Made by a program: the position numbers and the translations under genes. Under the pieces are notes generated by a model, which made no database searches, was not told the DNA's origin, and worked only from the letters and a program-made list of their open reading frames with translations. Of a stretch of 64,000 nt of DNA, positions 7,066-15,912 are shown in pieces. How positions within the stretch are numbered: the first letter of the stretch is position 1; the number at the start of each line of letters is the position of its first letter. Source of the stretch: Auritidibacter ignavus (GTDB lineage: Bacteria; Actinomycetota; Actinomycetes; Actinomycetales; Micrococcaceae); assembly GCF_003703835.1 (NCBI RefSeq), contig NZ_RDQR01000012.1, positions 1 through 64,000 on the forward strand, given 5' to 3'.

Positions 7066-9113
7066 CACCTCCCCAACGGCCCCAAAAGCAACCAACAAAC
7101 CAATCTTCAGATTCACTCGCTACCGCCACCATCACGGACGCTGAATATCTTCCTCACACCGACGAAGAACGTCGCGCTCAGGAACAAGAAGCAGCCGAAA
7201 TTGCGGCCCAGTATGACGCTGAGTCTCGGACGCGCAGTATTCGGTGGCGTCCTCTGGCAATTTTGATCACCGCGGTGGCATGCGCATTTGCGATATACCA
7301 CATGTGGACTGCCTACTTCGGATCACCACCTACGCTGGTTCACCGTTCCATCCACGTCAGCATCGTTCTGTTCCTGATCTTCTTGATCTACCCTCCGTTC
7401 AGACGAGCTCAAGGACTGACCGTTCAACTCGTTGACGGCGTCTTAGCGTTGTCTTCGCTAGTTCCATCGGTCTACATCGCAACAAACTATGAGCAAGTGG
7501 TCCTTCAAGCTGGGAGGTTTACAACTACAGACGTCATTGTCGGCACCATTTTGGTCGTTCTCGTATTGGAAGCCGCTCGACGGGTCACAGGTTGGGCCCT
7601 TCCAATTCTGGCGATACTTTTCATCCTCTTCGGCATTTTCGGCCGTGAATTACCGGGCGTGTTGCGCCACCGCGGTTATGAATGGGACACTCTGGCTTAT
7701 CAGTTCCTCTCCACTACCGAAGGTATTTTTGGAACAGCGACCGGCGTGTCTGCCACGTACATCATTCTCTTTATCCTCTTCGGTGCGTTTCTGGCAAAGT
7801 CCGGAATGTCAGCCTTATTCAACGATTTGGCTCTTGCTATAGCTGGTCAGAGTCGTGGAGGCCCTGCCAAAGTTGCCACCCTGGGATCTGGTTTCATGGG
7901 ATCCATCAACGGGTCAGCTATTGCAAATGTTGTCTCAACAGGGGCATTCACCATTCCAATGATGAAGAAAGTCGGCTACACCAAGACTTTTGCCGGCGCG
8001 GTGGAATCGACGGCATCGGTGGGCGGGCAAATTTTGCCCCCGGTCATGGGCGCTGCGGCCTTCATTATGGCGGAAACGCTTGGCGTCCCCTACTCCACAG
8101 TGGCAGTAGCGGCTATCGTTCCAGCGCTGCTCTATTACCTTTCGCTGATCGTCCAGATCCATCTGCGAGCGACTCGAGAAGGGTTGAAAGGTATCTCAAG
8201 AGATAATTTGCCGGCAGTTCTCGATGTCCTGAAAGAACGTGGTCACCTGTTAATCCCATTGTTCTTCCTGATCTACATGCTTTTCTTCTCAGGGCGCACC
8301 ATCCTTTATTCCGCTCTTCTCACGATCATTGTCACCATTGTGGTCGCTATGTTGCGAAAGACCTCAAGATTGTCTTTCAAAGACATTATCGACGCCCTGG
8401 AAAACGGCGTCCGACAAACCTTGAGCGTGGCTGTAGCTTGTGCAAGCGTGGGGATCATCGTTGGCGTGGTGACTATCTCCGGCTTCGGTGTGGTGCTAGC
8501 CTCGGCCATTGTGTCGGTCTCAGGCGGTATTTTGTTCTGGACTTTGGTCTTCACCATGCTTGCCTGCCTGGTGCTGGGTATGGGCCTCCCTTCGATTCCC
8601 GCTTACCTCATCACAGCAACCATGGCGGCTCCTGCATTGACCGAACTCGGTGTGGAACCGATCGTGGCACACCTGTTCGTGTTCTACTTCGGGTTGTTCG
8701 CCAACATCACTCCGCCTGTCGCGCTCGCTGCCTTTGCCGCAGCCGGTATCTCTGGGGCTTCTCCCATGCAAACTGGTTTCGCGGCGCTCAAGCTGGCCGC
8801 AGCAGGGTTTATTATTCCGTATATCTTTGTCTACAGCCCGGAACTGTTGCTTCGAGATGTCTCGTTTGGTCAAGGAATTCTGGTGGTCACCACAGCTGTC
8901 ATTGGTATCTTGATGCTTTGCGTGGCATTGGAACGGCACTTTATGGTGAATATGCCATGGTTTTTGTGCATCGTGATCGCAGGCGCGGCCATCCTGTTGC
9001 TGAATTCTAATATGCTCCTATCCCTCAGCGGCCTGGGAATCGGGATCCTCGTTCTGGTCGTCCAATCCATCTTGGCTAAAAAGCAAGGCAACTTCGGGCT
9101 CAGGGCCATCTAG
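7062..9113 (+). CDS. TRAP transporter fused permease (DctQ-DctM type, TAXI class)
   Basis: A 683-residue membrane protein that joins the small (4TM, DctQ-like) and large (DctM-like) permease subunits. A hydrophilic N-terminal tail of about 50 residues precedes four helices. The large subunit begins near residue 190 with conserved stretches such as GFMGSINGSAIANVVSTGAFTIP and GQILPPVMGAAAFIMAE. A second half has GLPSIPAYLITATMAAPAL and NITPPVALAAFAAAGISGA. It imports its substrate driven by an ion gradient together with the binding protein at 5484-6539. It is the last gene of the operon, and a strong hairpin follows. Confidence 0.92.
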   Translation: MTPPQRPQKQPTNQSSDSLATATITDAEYLPHTDEERRAQEQEAAEIAAQYDAESRTRSIRWRPLAILITAVACAFAIYHMWTAYFGSPPTLVHRSIHVSIVLFLIFLIYPPFRRAQGLTVQLVDGVLALSSLVPSVYIATNYEQVVLQAGRFTTTDVIVGTILVVLVLEAARRVTGWALPILAILFILFGIFGRELPGVLRHRGYEWDTLAYQFLSTTEGIFGTATGVSATYIILFILFGAFLAKSGMSALFNDLALAIAGQSRGGPAKVATLGSGFMGSINGSAIANVVSTGAFTIPMMKKVGYTKTFAGAVESTASVGGQILPPVMGAAAFIMAETLGVPYSTVAVAAIVPALLYYLSLIVQIHLRATREGLKGISRDNLPAVLDVLKERGHLLIPLFFLIYMLFFSGRTILYSALLTIIVTIVVAMLRKTSRLSFKDIIDALENGVRQTLSVAVACASVGIIVGVVTISGFGVVLASAIVSVSGGILFWTLVFTMLACLVLGMGLPSIPAYLITATMAAPALTELGVEPIVAHLFVFYFGLFANITPPVALAAFAAAGISGASPMQTGFAALKLAAAGFIIPYIFVYSPELLLRDVSFGQGILVVTTAVIGILMLCVALERHFMVNMPWFLCIVIAGAAILLLNSNMLLSLSGLGIGILVLVVQSILAKKQGNFGLRAI

Positions 9114-9148
9114 TACCAGGAAAGTTCTCTAACATCACCCACCAAAAA

Positions 9149-9181
9149 CGGCGACCAGCCCCGAAATGGGGCCGGTCGCCG
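9149..9181. terminator. Bidirectional terminator between the TRAP and ect operons
   Basis: CGGCGACC-A-GCCCC and GGGGC-C-GGTCGCCG form a long stem with one mismatch around a GAAAT loop. On the minus strand it is followed directly by five T residues, so it should end ectC transcription efficiently. It also lies 36 bases past the TRAP permease and may serve both operons. Confidence 0.85.
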
Positions 9182-9201
9182 TGGTACGTCAGCTGTATTG
9201 C

Positions 9202-9627
9202 TTAGGCGCGAGGCTGCTTAGGAACCTTGCGGTCAGAGCCTTCTTCGAAGACTGCCGGGTACACCCCGTTCTCATCGTGGGTCTCACGGCCGGTGACCGG
9301 CGGGTTGAACACACAGGCCATGCGCAGCTCGGTTTCAGCGCGCACGGTGTGCTTCTCGTGACCATCCAGCAGGTACAGGGTGCCGTCCTTGAGTTCGTGA
9401 ACTTCACCGGTCTCTTCGTTGGTCAAGGTACCGTTACCCTGCACGCAGTAGACGGCCTCGATATGATTCTGGTAATGGAAGGTCGAGGTCGTGCCGGCGT
9501 AAATCACGGTATCGTGCATGGAGAAACCAACACCTTCGCGGGCGAGCACCATGCGACGTGAGCGCCAGTTCTCCGAGGTTACGTCACGCTCGGTGTCATT
9601 GGTGTCATCACGGTTAATAACGTACAT
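9202..9627 (-). CDS. ectC: L-ectoine synthase
   Basis: This cupin-fold cyclase closes N-gamma-acetyl-diaminobutyrate into ectoine, the last step of synthesis of this cytoplasmic compatible solute. It has 141 residues, close to the usual 130-140. The metal and substrate region of EctC is visible in GFSMHDTVIYAGTTSTFHYQNHIEAVYCV and in DGTLYLLDGHEKHTVRA. It is the third gene of ectA-ectB-ectC, with 82 bases between it and ectB. No ectD hydroxylase follows; a strong terminator does. Expression is probably induced by osmotic stress from a promoter before ectA. Confidence 0.95.
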   Translation of the reverse strand: MYVINRDDTNDTERDVTSENWRSRRMVLAREGVGFSMHDTVIYAGTTSTFHYQNHIEAVYCVQGNGTLTNEETGEVHELKDGTLYLLDGHEKHTVRAETELRMACVFNPPVTGRETHDENGVYPAVFEEGSDRKVPKQPRA

Positions 9628-9709
9628 ATCAAGTTCCTTTCACTGGCTGGCGCCGACCTGACGCCGCGGCCAGCCGGTTGTTACTGACGTCGTGGTCTAT
9701 GCCGTCAAT

Positions 9710-11017
9710 TTAGGCGTTAGCCAGGTTGTCTTCGTTCTGTCCGCCGGTAATACTGCTGACATCGGCCCCGGTCAGCTCGCCGAGGATTTCGGCGATCAGA
9801 TTCATACCGCGCTCCAGCTCGTCGAGCTCGGTGGTCAGCGGTGGCATGATCTTGAGAACTTCGTCTTCCGGACCCGAGGTTTCCAGCAACATGCCACGCT
9901 TGAAGGCTTCAGCAGCCACTTTGCCTGCCAGGTCTTGATCTTCGAAGTAGATACCGGTCAGCAGACCACGGCCACGCACTGCAGATCCGGAAGCAGCAGC
10001 GGTAATCTTGATCAGCTTGTCCTGAACCAGCTCGATAGCCTGAGCCAGGTGACCCTTCTCGAAAGTGTCATCGGCCCAGAACTCACGCAAGGTGGCAGCA
10101 CCGGTCACCAGCGCCAGGGCGTTGCCACGGAACGTACCGTTGTGCTCACCCGGACCCCACACATCCAGTTCAGACTTGAACAGGGTCAGCGCCAGCGGCT
10201 GACCGGAACCGGAAATGGACTTAGACACGCAGACAATGTCCGGGGTAATACCGGCTTCTTCGAAGGAGAAAAAGCTACCGGTACGACCGCAACCGGCCTG
10301 CACATCGTCAACAATCAGCAAGATTTCGTGGCTCTTGCACAGCTTGGCCAGCTGACGCAACCATTCGGCGCGTGCGGCACGCAGACCACCTTCACCCTGA
10401 ACGGTTTCGACGATAATGGCGGCTGGCTTATCGACACCGGATCCGGAGTCTTCCAGAACGCGCTCCAGCCAGATGAAGTCTTCGGTCTCGCCGTTGAAGT
10501 AGTCGTCGTAGGGAATTTTCGAGCTGTTGGTCAGCGGAATACCCGCACCCTTACGCTTCATCGAGTTACCGGTGACTGACAGCGAACCCAGGGTCATGCC
10601 GTGGAAGGCGTTGGTGAACGACAGAATGTGCTGGCGTCCGGTGACCTTACGGGCCAACTTCAGTGCGGCCTCAACAGTGTTGGTACCGGTCGGGCCAGGG
10701 AACATGACCTTGTAGTCCAGACCGCGGGGCTCGAGGATGACTTTCTTGAAGGTTTCCAAGAAGTCGCGACGTGCCGGGGTCATCATGTCCAGCGAGTGCA
10801 ACGGGCCACCGTTGTCCAGGTACTCGCGGATGGCGTCGATCAGCTTGGGGTGGTTGTGTCCGTAGTTCAGAGCACCAGCCCCGGCGAAGAAGTCCAGGTA
10901 GTCGGTGCCATCTTCGGCGATCTGGTGGGAGCCAGATGCTTTGACGAACACGGTCGGCCAGGAGCGGGAATAGCTGCGAACCTCGGACTCTGTTGTCTGA
11001 AAAATCTCGGTATCCAT
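9710..11017 (-). CDS. ectB: L-2,4-diaminobutyrate--2-oxoglutarate aminotransferase
   Basis: A PLP-dependent class III aminotransferase that makes diaminobutyrate from aspartate semialdehyde with glutamate as the donor, the first dedicated step to ectoine. It has 435 residues. The motifs include the cofactor phosphate site [18 protein letters not shown], the [12 protein letters not shown] stretch with the PLP aspartate, and [13 protein letters not shown] with the Schiff-base lysine. ATG 11017 is preceded by AAGGA at 8 bases. It lies 74 bases after ectA on the same strand. The C-terminal tail after GELTGA is acidic and dispensable-looking. Confidence 0.95.
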   Translation of the reverse strand: MDTEIFQTTESEVRSYSRSWPTVFVKASGSHQIAEDGTDYLDFFAGAGALNYGHNHPKLIDAIREYLDNGGPLHSLDMMTPARRDFLETFKKVILEPRGLDYKVMFPGPTGTNTVEAALKLARKVTGRQHILSFTNAFHGMTLGSLSVTGNSMKRKGAGIPLTNSSKIPYDDYFNGETEDFIWLERVLEDSGSGVDKPAAIIVETVQGEGGLRAARAEWLRQLAKLCKSHEILLIVDDVQAGCGRTGSFFSFEEAGITPDIVCVSKSISGSGQPLALTLFKSELDVWGPGEHNGTFRGNALALVTGAATLREFWADDTFEKGHLAQAIELVQDKLIKITAAASGSAVRGRGLLTGIYFEDQDLAGKVAAEAFKRGMLLETSGPEDEVLKIMPPLTTELDELERGMNLIAEILGELTGADVSSITGGQNEDNLANA

Positions 11018-11091
11018 GGGGAATTCCTTTCCGTGGAAAAGTTGTCTCGACCCATCTCTCCGCCAGCGAGCGGGATCAGTGCGATCCTGCT

Positions 11092-11610
11092 CTAGCTGTT
11101 CAGCGGTGCGATGTGGTGAAGGTATTCGGTGGGCTGATCGTCGGGGTACATCTCAGGGGTGAATAAGGGGGTAATCTCTTCACCAGCGTTGTTGCGCTTG
11201 GCAAAGGAAGCAAACAGGGCGTTGGAGGCTTTATTCGTGGAGGTAATGGTCGTCTCCAACACTTTCGGCTGCACCGATTCGTTGAGCGCGTCCAACATCT
11301 GAGAGGCCACGCGCAGTCCCCGAGCGGCTTCGTCGACGCCAACTTGCCAGACCATCAACGTGTCTGGGGCATCAGGGCGGATGTAGCCGGTAATGAACCC
11401 GACGACTTCACCATCGAGTTCGGCAACAACGGAGGTTTGGGAGAAATCTCGAACCCACAGCAGATAGCTATACGAGGAGTTCAAGTCCAAGACGCCCGTG
11501 TCACGAGCGATCCGATAAATTTTTGCTCCGTCTCCGGGAGCGAACGGTCGAACCGTGATAGCGCGGGGTTTGTCGGTCGGGTGGTCTGGAAGGGTCTTTG
11601 TGTCATCCAT
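11092..11610 (-). CDS. ectA: L-2,4-diaminobutyrate N-gamma-acetyltransferase
   Basis: A GNAT-family acetyltransferase of 172 residues that transfers acetyl from acetyl-CoA to diaminobutyrate, the middle step of ectoine synthesis. Typical EctA features are [23 protein letters not shown] early on, the [23 protein letters not shown] core strand, and the acetyl-CoA loop [11 protein letters not shown]. The ending with LFTPEMYP also matches the family. It heads the ectABC operon. The upstream region of about 280 bases is shared with the divergent thiamine operon and carries an inverted repeat at 11675-11698. Confidence 0.95.
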   Translation of the reverse strand: MDDTKTLPDHPTDKPRAITVRPFAPGDGAKIYRIARDTGVLDLNSSYSYLLWVRDFSQTSVVAELDGEVVGFITGYIRPDAPDTLMVWQVGVDEAARGLRVASQMLDALNESVQPKVLETTITSTNKASNALFASFAKRNNAGEEITPLFTPEMYPDDQPTEYLHHIAPLNS

Positions 11611-11674
11611 CTTTTTTCACAATAGACGACTGAAAAATGCTTTCAACCCGCCCCTGACGCCTGTGTGGGCCCAT

Positions 11675-11698
11675 TTTAGGCCGGAAAAAACGCCTAAA
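11675..11698. promoter_or_regulatory. Inverted repeat upstream of ectA
   Basis: TTTAGGC and GCCTAAA flank a 10-base spacer, 65-88 bases before the ectA start. It could be an operator for an osmotic or other regulator, or part of an upstream transcript's hairpin. No regulator gene lies next to it. This is a visible symmetry only. Confidence 0.3.
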
Positions 11699-11892
11699 CC
11701 GTTGATAATCATTAGGGACCCGGAGAGCGCCAGGGCTCGAGAAGCCGAGCCAAAAGCTGTTACCAAATTGTTATACAAGACATGTTGGATGTCACATTTT
11801 AAGTGGGGTAGCCTCCCGATTCTACACTCGAGCTCATCTCACGGCGTTCAGGAGTTGGGTTGGTGAACAGGTCTTCGGTAGGGTTTTTCTCA

Positions 11893-11985
11893 TCGACAGG
11901 GGAGCACCACCGTGGTGCTGAGAGTGCGAACGCATTTCGCAGACCCTCGAACCTGATTCCGGGCCATGCCGGCGAAGGGAGTCGA
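11893..11985 (+). ncRNA. TPP riboswitch (THI element)
   Basis: The conserved parts of the thiamine-pyrophosphate aptamer appear in order: AGGGGAGC, GCTGAGAGTG, the variable arm, CAGACCCTCGAACCTGAT, and CATGCCGGCGAAGGGAG. The closing stem P1 is TCGAC (11893-11897) with GTCGA (11981-11985). It lies about 90 bases before thiB. Binding of TPP should lower expression of the thiamine uptake genes. Confidence 0.95.
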
Positions 11986-12046
11986 GTATCTCTCCTTGCA
12001 CCGTGGGCTAATCGCGGGTGATTCTCACCTCACCCAGGGTGCTCGC

Positions 12047-12067
12047 CCTCCTATCCCTTGAAGGAGG
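12047..12067 (+). promoter_or_regulatory. Shine-Dalgarno-masking hairpin of the TPP riboswitch
   Basis: CCTCCT (12047-12052) is complementary to AGGAGG (12062-12067), the ribosome site of thiB, across a nine-base loop. This looks like the expression platform of the riboswitch: with TPP bound, the hairpin can hide the ribosome site. I see no terminator with a T-run between aptamer and gene, so control is probably at translation. Confidence 0.6.
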
Positions 12068-12077
12068 ATATGCACTG

Positions 12078-13169
12078 ATGTCGCACCTCACCCATCACTC
12101 ACCTGGGCCCGCCCGGTCTCACCGTCGAAAGATCAGCACGGTGTTCGGGCTCTCGGCGGTGGTAGCGCTGGTACTGTCAGGATGTTCGGCCGCAGATCAG
12201 GCAGATAATAATGGTGGAGACAACGGTGACGAGAACCAGACAGTTACCATGATGACTCACGATTCCTTCAGTGTCTCCGAGGAATTGCTCGCGCAGTTTG
12301 AAGAGGAATCCGGTTACACCGTCACCACCACAGCCCCCGGTGACGCCGGGGCTGTCGTCAACCAGCTCATCCTGCAACAGGACTCCCCCACCGTGGACGG
12401 CTTCTTCGGGGTGGAGAATTATTCGGCTCAGACGCTGTTGGACGAAAACTTCCTGCAGGATTATTCCGGTCAACTTCCAGAATCTGCCCAAAACCTCGCC
12501 GTTGATGGCTCGGACGCGCTGGTGCCGATCGACCACGGTCAGGTGTGCATCAACGCTGATACCGAGTGGTTTGACGACAACGACCTGGAGCTTCCGGAGA
12601 CCTTGGACGATCTCACTGATGAGAACTACAAGGACCTGTTGGTCACCAGTGACCCGAATGATTCCTCCCCGGGCCTGGCGTTCTTGGTTGCCACCCGGAC
12701 GGAATTCGGCGACGATGCCGAACAGTACTGGGAAGACCTGTTCGATAACGGGGTGAAAGTCGCCGGTGGCTGGTCTGATGCTTATTACACCGACTTCTCC
12801 GGTTCTGAAGGTGAAGGACCCTACCCGCTGGTGGTGTCTTACTCCTCGTCACCGGCCGCTGAAGAAGGTCGGACCACCAGCATTGACGGCACCTGCATCC
12901 AGCAAATCGAATATGCTGGCGTGCTGGAGGATGCCGAGAACCCCGAGGGCGCTCAGGCTTTCATCGACTTCATGCTCTCCGAAGAATTCCAGGCGGATAT
13001 TCCTGAGCAGATGTTTATGTATCCGGTCGATGACAGCATCGAGCTGCCAGACGAGTGGAGCGAATATGCCTCACTGACCGAGGACCCCATTGAGCCGGAT
13101 CTGCAAGAGGTCGCGGACCAGCGTGAAGACTGGCTGAACTCTTGGACCGAAACCTATGAGGCCCAGTAG
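12078..13169 (+). CDS. thiB: Thiamine ABC transporter substrate-binding lipoprotein
   Basis: Periplasmic-type binding lipoprotein of a thiamine ABC importer, 363 residues. ATG 12078 follows AAGGAGG. The signal ends in LVLSGC with Cys36 as the lipidated residue. The mature part has VTMMTHDSFSVSEELLAQFEEESGY, the usual opening of ThiB proteins, plus conserved IDHGQVCIN and PLVVSYSSSPA stretches. A TPP riboswitch in the leader supports thiamine as the ligand. The partner permease and ATPase (14266-16616) are separated from it by a lipoprotein gene on the other strand, so thiB and thiPQ may have different promoters. Confidence 0.92.
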   Translation: MSHLTHHSPGPARSHRRKISTVFGLSAVVALVLSGCSAADQADNNGGDNGDENQTVTMMTHDSFSVSEELLAQFEEESGYTVTTTAPGDAGAVVNQLILQQDSPTVDGFFGVENYSAQTLLDENFLQDYSGQLPESAQNLAVDGSDALVPIDHGQVCINADTEWFDDNDLELPETLDDLTDENYKDLLVTSDPNDSSPGLAFLVATRTEFGDDAEQYWEDLFDNGVKVAGGWSDAYYTDFSGSEGEGPYPLVVSYSSSPAAEEGRTTSIDGTCIQQIEYAGVLEDAENPEGAQAFIDFMLSEEFQADIPEQMFMYPVDDSIELPDEWSEYASLTEDPIEPDLQEVADQREDWLNSWTETYEAQ

Positions 13170-13214
13170 TCGTCTCTATGGCGTCCCGCCTTGTTGTCTG
13201 GTTGGTTGCTTGCC

Positions 13215-14198
13215 TTACTGGTAGGTGACCAACCAGGGGGTGGGATTCACCTGGTCGTAGGTTTGTGCCGGCGTCAGCATGGGCTGGTCTTGACGGTAGA
13301 AGTTCTTCCACGCCGGCCACATATCCTCGGGCAAGTCCTCGGTGAGCACGCTCCAGGTCTCCTGTTTGACCTCTTGGGTTCCGTGGCCATCGGCGTGCAA
13401 CACCACGGCCAGCTCGTCATGGGAGGTATCCACTTGGTCGCGGTTGGTGATCATCGAGGTGCGGAATTGGTGCAGGACCAGCATTTTCTCGGGCAGATCG
13501 TTTTCTGCGGTGAGCTCGGCCAACCAGTCGATGACCTCGTTGATTTCAGCGGCATCGACGGTGCCGATCTGACGGCCGTGCACCTGACCGGGTTGCAAGC
13601 GCCATTCGGAGTCCAGCGCCAAACCCACGTGGGGTTCTTTCAGCAGGTCCTCATAGAGTTTCGCCTGCGAGAGGAAATCGTTATGACCCGGTTGCAGGTC
13701 CAAGATCACGTAAATGTCTTCTTCTTTGGCCCGATCGACCCACTCTTGCAGGTCCTCGACCGGCAGGGCGTTGGAGTAGTTGCCGTCCTCGCCGGGGTGA
13801 GCGGTCGCGACGGAGGTGATGATTTCAAAGGCCGGTTGGATCGGATCCTCACTGTTTTCCGAGTACTCATCGGCCAGCTCTTCGACACGAGTTATCGACC
13901 CCTCCAGGTCCTGTTCTCCCAGGGCACCCAGTGCCTCTGTGGACGGGGTACCATAAAGTGCGACGAACCGGCGGTCGGGGAACAGCGTATCACCGCCACC
14001 GGGCAGTTCTTCTGGTTCCGGGGTCGGCGAGGGCGAGGCAGTCGTGGGCTCTGCCGAGGGGCTAGACGTCGTGTTATTTCCCGCGTCGCTGGCCTGATCT
14101 GCCCCATCTGAGGAGCTACAACCGCTCAGCGCTAAACCGGTAGCTAACAGAACGGCGAACAAACGAGAACCACGGAAGTCGCAGGGAGTTTTCATCAC
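13215..14198 (-). CDS. Exported lipoprotein of unknown function between thiB and thiP
   Basis: A 327-residue protein with a lipoprotein signal (LALSGC, Cys27), then a low-complexity Ser/Thr/Pro linker ending in PSPTPEPEELPGG, then a globular domain of about 260 residues. The domain starts with RRFVALYGTPST and contains EDIYVILDLQPGHNDFL and LALDSEWRLQPG. These alternating strands and helices with acidic residues at strand ends suggest a TIM-barrel, perhaps glycosidase-like; that is inference. It is transcribed against the thiamine genes on both sides. A role in thiamine uptake is not shown by sequence. Confidence 0.7.
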   Translation of the reverse strand: MMKTPCDFRGSRLFAVLLATGLALSGCSSSDGADQASDAGNNTTSSPSAEPTTASPSPTPEPEELPGGGDTLFPDRRFVALYGTPSTEALGALGEQDLEGSITRVEELADEYSENSEDPIQPAFEIITSVATAHPGEDGNYSNALPVEDLQEWVDRAKEEDIYVILDLQPGHNDFLSQAKLYEDLLKEPHVGLALDSEWRLQPGQVHGRQIGTVDAAEINEVIDWLAELTAENDLPEKMLVLHQFRTSMITNRDQVDTSHDELAVVLHADGHGTQEVKQETWSVLTEDLPEDMWPAWKNFYRQDQPMLTPAQTYDQVNPTPWLVTYQ

Positions 14199-14265
14199 GG
14201 GCCTACTCTACAGGACCCCCGGCTTAATGACCCGTCATAAATCCAATTGACCTGAAAAGAACGGT

Positions 14266-15912
14266 GTGATGTCGCGTTTTCGTTGGATCGTGTGGGTGCT
14301 CGTCGCCCTGCTACCGTTGGCCTTCCTTGCGGTCTTTTTCGCCTGGCCGGTGCTGGGGATGCTGGCCCAAGGCCTGGTTGATGATCAGGGCTCGCTGGAC
14401 CTGTCGGGTTTTGGGGAAGTCTTCGGCACCGCACGCACCTGGCGGATTATTGGTCACACCTTGTTCATGGCCACCGCCGGAACTCTGGGCTCCCTGGTGC
14501 TTGGGATCCCGGGCGCCTATATCCTCTACCGCACACAGTTTCCGGGTCGAGAGATGCTCCGTTCGGTGGCCACCGTCCCGTTTGTGTTGCCCACCGTGGT
14601 GGTGGGGGTAGCCTTCCGTGCGGTCTTTGGGCCAGGCACCAGCCTAGCGTTTCTGGATCAGACCACGACGGCAGTGATCATCGCCATGATGTTCTTCAAC
14701 TATTCGGTGGTGATCCGTCAGGTGGGGTCGTTGTGGCAGGTCTTGGATCCACGTTCCACTGAAGCGGCCAGAATGCTCGGGGCTTCCCCGGCTCGGGCGT
14801 TTTTCACCGTGACCTTGCCAGCGCTACGTCCAGCCATTGCTGGAAGCGCCGGGTTGGTGTTTCTGTTTTGTTCGACCGCCTACGGGCTAGTGCGGTCGCT
14901 GGGCGCCCCGGGAGTCGGGACGTTAGAGACCGAGGTTTTTCGCCAGACCAAGACGTTCCTCGATCTGCGCACCGCCGCGGTGTTGTCGATGATTCAGTGC
15001 GTGATTGTCGTGATATCGGTGATCATTACCCAGCGCACCGGTTCCTCGCAGGCGGCTCGGTTGCACCAAGCGCACCGGGTGAGGCTGACCCGCACCGACT
15101 GGTTCCCGTTGACGATCACGCTCGCGGTGGTCCTCGGACTGATACTGACTCCCTTGCTGACCTTGGTGGCCCGGTCGTTGACGGTTGATGGCGAATTCAG
15201 CACGCGCCATTACCAACTGTTGGCTACGCATTCGGGAACCGGTTTTGCCGGTGGCGCCACGGTGGTGGAGGCACTGGACCATTCGCTACGTATCGCACTG
15301 GATGCCACAATAGTCACCGTCCTGTTGGCAATTCCGCTCGCGTTGTTGCTCACCCGTCCCACCCATTCCCCGGCGGTGCGGTCCCTGCAACGGCTCATCG
15401 ATGGCGCCTTCATGCTCCCGTTGGGTGTTTCGGCGGTGACCATCGGTTTCGGATTCTTGATCTCCTTGCAACCAGCCTTCCCACACCTAGCGCAGTCAGG
15501 ATTGCTCGTCCCGTTGGCTCAGGCGGTGGTGGCTTTGCCCCTGGTGGTACGCACTCTGGTGCCGGTGTTGGCCGCGGTCGACCCGGCCCAACGTGAGGCT
15601 GCCACGATGTTAGGGGCTTCCCCGGTCCGGGTGATCGCCACCATTGATGGCCCCTACGTGGTCCGTAGCCTCGGATTGGCTGCCGGCTTTGGTTTTGCGG
15701 TCTCGCTGGGAGAATTTGGGGCCACCAGCTTTTTAGCGTCCCCGAGCTATCAGACGTTGCCGGTGGTCATTGTCCAGCTGCTGTCGCGTCCTGGTTCCGA
15801 TAATTTTGGGATGGCCATGGCTGGCTCGGTGGTGTTAGCCGTGCTGAGTGCTGGCATATTGTTGATCTGCGAACGGCTTCGCCCGGCGGGCGTGAAGGAA
15901 AGGACATCGTGA
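14266..15912 (+). CDS. thiP: Thiamine ABC transporter permease
   Basis: A membrane permease of 548 residues made of two fused six-helix halves, as in ThiP and ferric-iron permeases. Each half has its own cytoplasmic loop for the ATPase: EAARMLGASPARAFFTVTLP near residue 165 and EAATMLGASPVRVIATIDGP near residue 443. GTG 14266 or ATG 14269 can serve as start. The stop overlaps the thiQ start (GTGA). Thiamine as substrate is inferred from the riboswitch-controlled thiB upstream; without that context the family could also transport iron. Confidence 0.88.
   Translation: MMSRFRWIVWVLVALLPLAFLAVFFAWPVLGMLAQGLVDDQGSLDLSGFGEVFGTARTWRIIGHTLFMATAGTLGSLVLGIPGAYILYRTQFPGREMLRSVATVPFVLPTVVVGVAFRAVFGPGTSLAFLDQTTTAVIIAMMFFNYSVVIRQVGSLWQVLDPRSTEAARMLGASPARAFFTVTLPALRPAIAGSAGLVFLFCSTAYGLVRSLGAPGVGTLETEVFRQTKTFLDLRTAAVLSMIQCVIVVISVIITQRTGSSQAARLHQAHRVRLTRTDWFPLTITLAVVLGLILTPLLTLVARSLTVDGEFSTRHYQLLATHSGTGFAGGATVVEALDHSLRIALDATIVTVLLAIPLALLLTRPTHSPAVRSLQRLIDGAFMLPLGVSAVTIGFGFLISLQPAFPHLAQSGLLVPLAQAVVALPLVVRTLVPVLAAVDPAQREAATMLGASPVRVIATIDGPYVVRSLGLAAGFGFAVSLGEFGATSFLASPSYQTLPVVIVQLLSRPGSDNFGMAMAGSVVLAVLSAGILLICERLRPAGVKERTS

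Noticed and set aside
9692-10579. 295-codon plus-strand frame opposite ectB
   Set aside because: Antisense to a clear ectB; composition is that of a reverse-frame shadow and it has no family features.
13191-14111. 306-codon plus-strand frame between thiB and thiP
   Set aside because: Would join thiB and thiP on one strand, but reads as non-protein-like Gly/Val/Gln-rich sequence, whereas the minus frame has a perfect lipoprotein signal and domain.
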